From an uncultured Lachnospiraceae bacterium (GTDB taxonomy: Bacteria > Bacillota_A > Clostridia > Lachnospirales > Lachnospiraceae): DNA of 5,018 nucleotides. Positions 1 to 5,018 of this stretch are shown here, piece after piece; positions within the stretch are counted from its first letter, which is position 1; the number at the start of each line of letters is the position of its first letter. Below the pieces are notes generated by a model. The model worked only from the letters and a program-made list of their open reading frames with translations. It was not told the DNA's origin and ran no database searches. A program made the position numbers and the translations under genes. Where the stretch lies: positions 1 to 5,018 of the forward strand of contig CADBNG010000460.1 of NCBI GenBank assembly GCA_902795985.1. Direction: 5' to 3'.

Positions 1-1206
1 ACTTATGATAAAGTACTTTCATTATTGAATTTATGCAATGACGTATTTAACAGCGTCAATGAACTGTCCATCCATCCCATGAGCAAGGCGCAGATGCTTC
101 TGAAGCATGAGGCATTCGTAAAAACGGCAGGGTACAGCACGAAAGAGGTGATCGATTCCTTCCATCTTCCTCAGAAGGCAGTAGATCTGCTTTCTCCGTA
201 CTGGATCTATGTCGGAAGCGGATTTTCAGATCTGCCGTTTACGATCTATTCCGTATTGATGGCGGATTATGTCGGGTACGGTTCTATGATTCCCAGAAAT
301 CTCAGCCATGAGATGAGCCTGAAAATGGCAGAGCGGGCAGAAGCAATGGGCGTGCAGATCGAATACCGTCAGCATGTGGAAAAGATCCTTGTAAAAGGCG
401 GCAGGGCGTACGGCGTACGAACGGCCAGGGGCGATGAGATCCATGCGGATTATGTGATCTCTTCAGCGTACCCGAATGCGGTCTATTCCCATATGATCGA
501 ACCGGCGTCCGCCGTTCCGGAGAAAGCGACAAAGATGGTTAACGGCAGGAGGATCAGCCTGACTGCGTATTCTGTGATCCTGATCCTGGATCGTCCCGCG
601 GAAGAACTGAATATCCGGGATTACAGCATATTCAAAGGCGATACCATGGATACGGATAAACTGTATGAGAATCTGGCAGGCCTGGGACCATACCGATATC
701 TGACCTGTATCTGCCATAATTACGGGAATCCGGATGTGACGCCTCCCGGCACCTGTTCTTTCAGCATTACGGTACTGCCCAGGGTGGATGGATGGAAAAC
801 GGTGACGGCGGATGAACTCGATGAAGTAAAACATAGAGTCGCCAGACAGCTCATAGACGATATGTCCGAATACTTCGGTGTTAATCTTCTGGATCATGTA
901 CTGGAGGTGGTGATCGAGACGCCTATGACCATCGCTCATTATACCAATGCCTGGAACGGCTGCATTTACGGATATGCGCATACCATGGAGGACCATATTG
1001 TCGCCCGCCTGCAGACTGCGGAAGAAGAGCGTATTTTCGAAGGCCTTGAATTTGCCGGCGCGCACGCCATATCCGGCGACGGCATGGGTCCTCAGGTAAC
1101 GAACGGCCGGAAAGCAGCCAAGAATGTACTGGACGCCATCGCGGCAAAAGAAGCGGCAGGGAACAGGCCGGGTGAAATGGCGGCAAAGGAGGCGGGAAGA
1201 AAATGA
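1..1206 (+). CDS. Phytoene-desaturase-like NAD(P)/FAD-dependent oxidoreductase, 5'-truncated by window
   Basis: The reading frame is open from base 1, so the gene starts upstream; 401 codons and a TGA stop are visible. A TTG at position 25 is an internal leucine codon, not a credible start. Residues are numbered from base 1. The YWIYVGSGFSDLP segment (67-79), the Gly-Val-Gln-Ile to Val-Glu-Lys-Ile-Leu stretch (117-129), ADYVISSAYP (149-158) and the C-terminal FAD-contact block GLEFAG...SGDGMGPQ (348-365), followed by GRKAAKNVL, match the CrtI/CrtISO/retinol-saturase superfamily. That family is about 500 residues long, so roughly 100-140 residues with the N-terminal GxGxxG FAD motif are missing. 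Family members desaturate, isomerise or saturate C=C bonds of hydrophobic substrates. The substrate here is unknown. The usual Gly-Gly before the FAD-proximal helix is replaced by Arg-Asn-Leu-Ser (99-102). The partner reductase downstream makes a reductase (saturase) role plausible, but this is inference. The charged, Ala-rich tail (about 381-401) also encodes the next gene's ribosome binding site. The first 60 bases are more AT-rich than the rest. Confidence 0.88.
   Translation, partial: TYDKVLSLLNLCNDVFNSVNELSIHPMSKAQMLLKHEAFVKTAGYSTKEVIDSFHLPQKAVDLLSPYWIYVGSGFSDLPFTIYSVLMADYVGYGSMIPRNLSHEMSLKMAERAEAMGVQIEYRQHVEKILVKGGRAYGVRTARGDEIHADYVISSAYPNAVYSHMIEPASAVPEKATKMVNGRRISLTAYSVILILDRPAEELNIRDYSIFKGDTMDTDKLYENLAGLGPYRYLTCICHNYGNPDVTPPGTCSFSITVLPRVDGWKTVTADELDEVKHRVARQLIDDMSEYFGVNLLDHVLEVVIETPMTIAHYTNAWNGCIYGYAHTMEDHIVARLQTAEEERIFEGLEFAGAHAISGDGMGPQVTNGRKAAKNVLDAIAAKEAAGNRPGEMAAKEAGRK
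1185..1192 (+). promoter_or_regulatory. Ribosome binding site for the [2Fe-2S] reductase gene
   Basis: AAAGGAGG lies inside the end of the upstream coding region, 10 bases before the ATG at 1203. It is a near-perfect Shine-Dalgarno sequence and fixes that start. Together with the ATGA stop/start overlap it suggests translational coupling of the two genes. Confidence 0.85.
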
Positions 1207-2387
1207 AAGTCAATAATTTTATCCGTGATGTGGGAGGAGCATCCCGCGTAACGAAAGCCCGTCTTCAGGCATTTGAAAATGCTTCTCCCGCTCTGACAGA
1301 CATTGACCCGATCGGGGAGGCCGCCAGGGAATGGCATCCGGGTCCGCTGGATCTGGTGGTGGATCAGATCCGTGAGGCCAGTCCTACCGCAAAAACGATC
1401 CGTTTTGTGAGGGCGGACGGAAAGAAGCTTCCTCCGTTTTATGCGGGGCAGTATATGGTGTTGAATTTCCAGATCGGAAAAAGCCTTGTATCCAGGCCTT
1501 ATTCTATCTCCTCCGCACCCTGGCAGGCCAGGTCCGATGAACCGTTTGCGGAGATCACGGTACGGCGGTCCAGAGGGGACGGGTTTATCTGCGATTATAT
1601 CAATGAGGAACTGAAGGTGGGAGATCATCTGACCGGAACCATGGGCTGCGGGCAGTTCTACTATGAACCTCTCAGAGATGCATACCATGCAGTGGCTCTG
1701 GCGGGAGGAACAGGGATCACGCCATTTGCCTCCATGGCACGTCAGATCGCGGCCGGACTGCTGGACATGGACCTTACCATTCTTTATGGTTCCGTATCCT
1801 CGAAGGATATTATCCTGAAAGACGAACTGGAACCGCTTCAGGGCGAACATGTGCACATTGTGCACGTTCTTTCCGGAGATGAACCGGACTGGGAAGGTGA
1901 GAAAGGTTTTCTGAGCGCGGATCTGATCCGGAAGTATTCTGCGGAGGATACGACCTACTTTATCTGCGGCCCTCAGGTAATGTACACATTCCTGAGAGAA
2001 GAACTGAAAAAACTGGATATCCCTGCCCGCAGGGTCCGTTTTGAGGTGTTCGGCCAGGCAAAAGATATCACTTCATTCCCGGGATATCCTCAGGAACTGA
2101 AAGACCGGACCTTTTTGATCACGGTCGTCCGGGGCATTCAGGTAGATGTAATACCGGCCAGGTCGACAGAAAGTATCGCGACCGCACTGGAGCGGGCCGG
2201 TATCCGGATCGAGACCGGCTGCCGCAGCGGGGAATGCGGACTTTGCCGTACAAAGGTCCTGTCCGGCAATTATTTTATCTGCCCGGAAGGTGACGGCAGG
2301 AGAGCGGCCGATAAAGACTTTCATTATGTGCATGCATGTTCGGCCTATCCCACAGGAGACATGGAGATCAAGATACCCATCTTGTAA
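1203..2387 (+). CDS. FAD/NAD(P)H-dependent reductase with C-terminal plant-type [2Fe-2S] ferredoxin domain
   Basis: This 394-residue protein is complete. It should transfer electrons between NAD(P)H, FAD and a one-electron [2Fe-2S] centre in the cytoplasm, as in phenol/benzoate reductase and Hcr-type proteins of the same superfamily. The FAD-binding beta-barrel covers about residues 46-155, with the flavin motif R98-P-Y-S101 and a GDGFICDYI phosphate-binding segment (125-133). The NAD(P) domain covers about 160-283, with GGTGITP (168-174), the C255-G-P triplet and the E281-V-F end. The ferredoxin domain (about 303-394) has cysteines C340-x4-C345-x2-C348-x30-C379, the plant-type cluster pattern. 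About 45 residues before the FAD domain are an extra, hydrophilic extension. The start is supported by a strong ribosome binding site and the 4-base overlap with the upstream CrtI-like gene, so the two products probably work together. NADH versus NADPH preference is not clear. No signal peptide or membrane segment is visible. It is not PyrK or NfnA itself, whose cluster domain has a different cysteine pattern. Confidence 0.93.
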   Translation: MKVNNFIRDVGGASRVTKARLQAFENASPALTDIDPIGEAAREWHPGPLDLVVDQIREASPTAKTIRFVRADGKKLPPFYAGQYMVLNFQIGKSLVSRPYSISSAPWQARSDEPFAEITVRRSRGDGFICDYINEELKVGDHLTGTMGCGQFYYEPLRDAYHAVALAGGTGITPFASMARQIAAGLLDMDLTILYGSVSSKDIILKDELEPLQGEHVHIVHVLSGDEPDWEGEKGFLSADLIRKYSAEDTTYFICGPQVMYTFLREELKKLDIPARRVRFEVFGQAKDITSFPGYPQELKDRTFLITVVRGIQVDVIPARSTESIATALERAGIRIETGCRSGECGLCRTKVLSGNYFICPEGDGRRAADKDFHYVHACSAYPTGDMEIKIPIL

Positions 2388-2473
2388 CGCTGTGGATGAA
2401 TAAACAGGTAATTCCGGCAACAAAGAATTTCGCAATTGCCTTCCGATAATAATTTTGATTAAGGAGAGTTGGA
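2388..2473 (+). other. Intergenic gap, no clear terminator or promoter
   Basis: These 86 bases are AT-rich towards the 3' side. A 5-bp inverted repeat (GGCAA 2416-2420, TTGCC 2436-2440) surrounds a 15-base loop, but the stem is short and no T-run follows, so it is not a convincing intrinsic terminator. GATAAT at 2445-2450 resembles a -10 box, but no -35 box sits at the right distance. Read-through from the upstream genes is therefore the simplest reading, giving one three-gene operon. Confidence 0.5.
2461..2466 (+). promoter_or_regulatory. Ribosome binding site for the multidomain oxidoreductase gene
   Basis: AAGGAG lies 7 bases before the ATG at 2474. It is the sequence that decides this start. 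The frame upstream meets TAA just before it (TAATAATTTTGATTAAGGAG region), so no longer N-terminus is likely. Confidence 0.85.
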
Positions 2474-5018
2474 ATGCCGAAAGAAGTGAACCCGAATATT
2501 CACGTGAATGAGCGGGATTATCCGATTAAGAATCATCACTGCAAGGATCCGGAAAAGAGGGCTCTTCTGAAAAAGCTTGCGGTCATGATCACCGACAATA
2601 TTCCGAGAAAGCTGCCTGGCGGAATGCATGAAAATCACATGGATTTCTGGATCCTGGACCGTCTGCTGACCAAAGATGAAGTCAAATTCATGCTCAGTTT
2701 TCAGAAACGCCGGGTCGGACTGACGACTGCACAGCTGGCCCGGCGCAATCACATGACGCCCGAAGAGGCACAGAAAGTGATCGACCATCTGCTGTGGATC
2801 GGGATCCTTGAACAGAACCGGGATAATCCGGATCACCATATCCAGTATCTGGTGCCCAAATGGGTGGTCGGATCCGGGGAATATATGGTAGAGCATCCGA
2901 CTCTGGCGGATGAACATCCGGAAGTGGCTACTATGTTCAATCTGGCTCCCCAGGAGCCCCTGGAGCTGGCGGCGAAACTGATTCCTCCGGGAGGGGCTGG
3001 GATCGGCATGCATGTGATACCGGTGGAAAAGGCAATCGATACTTCCTCGAGATCGGTCAGTGTGGAGCATCTTTCTCACTGGATCGACAAATACGACACC
3101 TTCTGTTCCATGGTCTGCGCCTGCCGAAAGGCACAGCGGATCCGCGGCGAGGGAGTAGGCGATATTGAAGGTCATATGTGCATCGGAGTGGGAGATATCG
3201 CGGAATTTCTGGTCACATCGGGAAAAGACGCGAAATATATTACAAAGGATGAAGTCCGGGAAATTCTGGAGCGTTCGGAACGGAAGGGCTATGTCCACCA
3301 GATCACCAATCTGGACGGTCCGGACCGGATCGTCGGGATCTGCAATTGCTCTCCGGGAAGCTGCTATGGCCTGCGGACTTCCCAGCTGTTTAATACTCCG
3401 AACATGTCCCGCAGCGCATACCGGGCTCATGTAGATCCGAAAAAATGCGTTGCCTGCGGAAAGTGCGTGGAGGTATGCCCGGCGGGGGCTGCCAGGCTGG
3501 GACAGAAGCTCTGCCGGAAGGACGGGCGAAAGGTCATGTATCCCATGCATGAACTGCCCGACGACCAGCCCTGGGGTGAGGACAAATGGGACCGGGATTA
3601 CCGGGATCATAACAAGATCAACTGCTACGATACCGGTACATCTCCCTGCAAAACAGCATGTCCCGCCCACATTGCGGTACAGGGTTATATCCGTATGGCG
3701 GCGGAAGGCCGCTATCAGGAGGCCCTGAAGCTGATCCGTCAGGACAACCCGTTCCCGGCTGTCTGCGGCGCCGTGTGCAACCGGCGGTGTGAAGACCGCT
3801 GTACCAGAGGTACCATTGACCGCCCGGTAGCCATTGACGAGATCAAAAAATTCCTGGCTCTGCGGGAAATGGAAGAGAATGATCCGTTTATTCCGATCTG
3901 CGAAAACGGTGTGGGAGAGCAGTGGAATGAGTATCCCATTGCCGTGATCGGAGCAGGTCCTGCCGGCCTTTCCGCCGCGTATTACCTCAGGACCGAGGGA
4001 TATCCGGTGACTGTTTTTGAAAAAGAGAGCCGCCCCGGCGGTATGCTGATGAACGGGATTCCGACATTCCGTCTGGAGAAGGAAGTGCTGGAGGCGGAGA
4101 TCGGGATCATCCGGAAGATGGGAGTCCGGATCCGCTGCGGAGTGGAAGTCGGAAAAGACGTGACTCTGGAAGAACTGCGCAGTCAGGGCTATAAAGCATT
4201 TTATCTGGCAATCGGACTGCAGGGAGGCCGCCTGGCCGGTGTACCGGGAGAGGATGCCGACGGAGTGGAGTCCGGGGTTTCTTTCCTCAGACGGATCAAC
4301 CAGGATCAGAGCATCCGCCTGGCCGGAGATACGGTAGTGGTCGGCGGCGGCAATGTGGCGGCTGACGTAGCCCGCAGTGCGGTACGCGCGGGGAACGGAA
4401 AAGTTACGATGCTTTGTCTGGAATCGCAGGAGGAAATGCCGGCCGCGAAGGATGAGATCGCGGAAGTGGAGGCGGAAGGGATCCGGATCCTGAATGGGTG
4501 GGGCCCGAAAGAGATCCTTACCTCAAAAGGGAAAGTGACAGGTATCGTATTTAAAAAATGCGTCTCTGTTTTTGATGGAGAACACCGCTTCAGTCCGCAG
4601 TATGACGAGAATGAGACGATCACCGTCGAATGCCGGAATATACTGATGGCTATCGGCCAGTCGGCCGAGTGGGGCAGACTGCTGGAAGGATCAAAAGTAA
4701 AACTTCGCAAAAACGGGACGGTCGAAGCGGATCCGGTGACTTACCAGACCGGAGAGCCGGATATTTTTGCAGGCGGAGATATCTGGCACGGCGCCCGCTT
4801 TGCCATCGATGCCATCGCAGATGGAAAGCAGGGCATGGTATCGATCAACCGTTATGTCCATCCGGGCCAGTCTCTGACCATTGGAAGAGATCTGAGACAG
4901 TTTATCGAGCTGGACCGTGATGACATCATGATCTACTCCTACGATACGGCAGATCGTCAGACACCGGGCTTTAAGAGCGGTGATCCCACCGGTACTTTTG
5001 AGGATCTGCGGCTGCCCT
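2474..5018 (+). CDS. Multidomain iron-sulfur FAD oxidoreductase, GltD/NfnB-like core, 3'-truncated by window
   Basis: 848 codons are visible with no stop; the gene continues past the right edge. Domains in order: a winged-helix-like segment (about 62-125); a cysteine module with C211, C215-x-C217-R, C236 and C290-x-C292-x4-C297; a [4Fe-4S] ferredoxin motif C325-x2-C328-x2-C331-x3-C335-P; a GltD-type N-terminal iron-sulfur domain (about 384-460; C384, C392, C396, C431, C435, C439, C443); an FAD Rossmann fold with GAGPAG (493-498) and E516; the family hallmark GGMLMNGIPTFRL (522-534); a pyridine-nucleotide fold with GGGNVAADVA (624-633); AIGQ (726-729); and the second FAD contact PDIFAGGD (762-769). 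This layout predicts electron transfer between NAD(P)H and several Fe-S clusters through FAD. GltD-like cores serve glutamate synthase, NfnB and many anaerobic redox partners. No glutamate synthase large subunit is in the window and the N-terminal fusion is foreign to GltD, so a glutamate synthase name would mislead. The usual Arg-Arg pair after the nucleotide-binding fold is replaced by C648-L-E650. Its likely partners are the two upstream redox genes. Confidence 0.92.
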   Translation, partial: MPKEVNPNIHVNERDYPIKNHHCKDPEKRALLKKLAVMITDNIPRKLPGGMHENHMDFWILDRLLTKDEVKFMLSFQKRRVGLTTAQLARRNHMTPEEAQKVIDHLLWIGILEQNRDNPDHHIQYLVPKWVVGSGEYMVEHPTLADEHPEVATMFNLAPQEPLELAAKLIPPGGAGIGMHVIPVEKAIDTSSRSVSVEHLSHWIDKYDTFCSMVCACRKAQRIRGEGVGDIEGHMCIGVGDIAEFLVTSGKDAKYITKDEVREILERSERKGYVHQITNLDGPDRIVGICNCSPGSCYGLRTSQLFNTPNMSRSAYRAHVDPKKCVACGKCVEVCPAGAARLGQKLCRKDGRKVMYPMHELPDDQPWGEDKWDRDYRDHNKINCYDTGTSPCKTACPAHIAVQGYIRMAAEGRYQEALKLIRQDNPFPAVCGAVCNRRCEDRCTRGTIDRPVAIDEIKKFLALREMEENDPFIPICENGVGEQWNEYPIAVIGAGPAGLSAAYYLRTEGYPVTVFEKESRPGGMLMNGIPTFRLEKEVLEAEIGIIRKMGVRIRCGVEVGKDVTLEELRSQGYKAFYLAIGLQGGRLAGVPGEDADGVESGVSFLRRINQDQSIRLAGDTVVVGGGNVAADVARSAVRAGNGKVTMLCLESQEEMPAAKDEIAEVEAEGIRILNGWGPKEILTSKGKVTGIVFKKCVSVFDGEHRFSPQYDENETITVECRNILMAIGQSAEWGRLLEGSKVKLRKNGTVEADPVTYQTGEPDIFAGGDIWHGARFAIDAIADGKQGMVSINRYVHPGQSLTIGRDLRQFIELDRDDIMIYSYDTADRQTPGFKSGDPTGTFEDLRLP

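Noticed and set aside
25..27. TTG as the start codon of the first gene
   Set aside because: The frame is open to base 1, there is no ribosome binding site before it, and a start here would remove the FAD-binding domain the family needs.
463..1865. Minus-strand open frames at 463-1065 and 1092-1865
   Set aside because: They lie opposite well-supported flavoprotein genes, overlap their conserved motifs and show no domain features.
2416..2440. GGCAA/TTGCC inverted repeat as terminator
   Set aside because: The stem is only 5 bp with a 15-base loop and no following T-run.
2445..2450. GATAAT as a promoter -10 box
   Set aside because: No -35-like hexamer lies 16-18 bases upstream; AT-rich leader sequence explains it.
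2459..3670. 403-codon open frame on the minus strand opposite the large oxidoreductase
   Set aside because: It has no ribosome binding site or recognisable domain, its composition (rich in His, Arg, Cys) is typical of an antisense shadow, and the + strand frame has clear Fe-S motifs.
2545..4734. Nine GGATCC sites in the third gene, none seen in the first two
   Set aside because: They occur in all three codon phases within common pairs such as Asp-Pro, Arg-Ile and Gly-Ile with the gene's preferred codons, at irregular spacing; codon bias explains them better than a signal.
3165..4920. Short + strand open frames at 3165-3434, 3450-3728 and 4630-4920, and minus-strand frames at 3739-3939 and 4306-4710
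   Set aside because: All are contained in the long frame from 2474, which encodes the recognised domains; these are out-of-frame or antisense shadows.
2474..5018. Calling the third gene glutamate synthase small subunit
   Set aside because: The core is GltD-like, but the long Fe-S N-terminus, altered NADPH motif and lack of a large subunit gene do not fit.

Overview
The window holds three genes on the + strand and nothing else that is clearly functional. All three encode flavin or iron-sulfur redox proteins. The dense cysteine-rich iron-sulfur chemistry, strong AGGAGG-type ribosome binding sites, balanced to slightly GC-rich composition (judged by eye) and the style of the proteins suggest a strictly anaerobic member of the Clostridia, perhaps Lachnospiraceae. 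That taxonomic guess is inference, because no marker gene is present.

Layout: positions 1-1206 are the 3' part of a phytoene-desaturase-like (CrtI/CrtISO/retinol-saturase superfamily) FAD oxidoreductase; its N-terminal FAD dinucleotide-binding motif lies upstream of the window. It overlaps by 4 bases (ATGA) with the gene at 1203-2387, a complete 394-residue FAD/NAD(P)H reductase of the ferredoxin-reductase superfamily with a C-terminal plant-type [2Fe-2S] domain. After an 86-base gap with no visible terminator, a third gene starts at 2474 and runs off the right edge with 848 codons visible. It is a large fusion: a winged-helix-like N-terminus, a cysteine-rich iron-sulfur module, a ferredoxin-like [4Fe-4S] motif, and a complete GltD/NfnB-type two-dinucleotide flavoprotein core.

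Working model (inference): the third protein and the [2Fe-2S] reductase form a pyridine-nucleotide-dependent electron-transfer system, recalling the GltD-like plus FNR-like pairing of NfnAB. They would deliver electrons to, or accept them from, the CrtI-like flavoenzyme, which would reduce or oxidise a C=C bond in an unidentified, probably hydrophobic substrate. No carotenoid gene is present in the window to suggest carotenoid synthesis. The combination is the most interesting aspect; the individual families are recognisable, but the substrate and electron direction cannot be read from the sequence.
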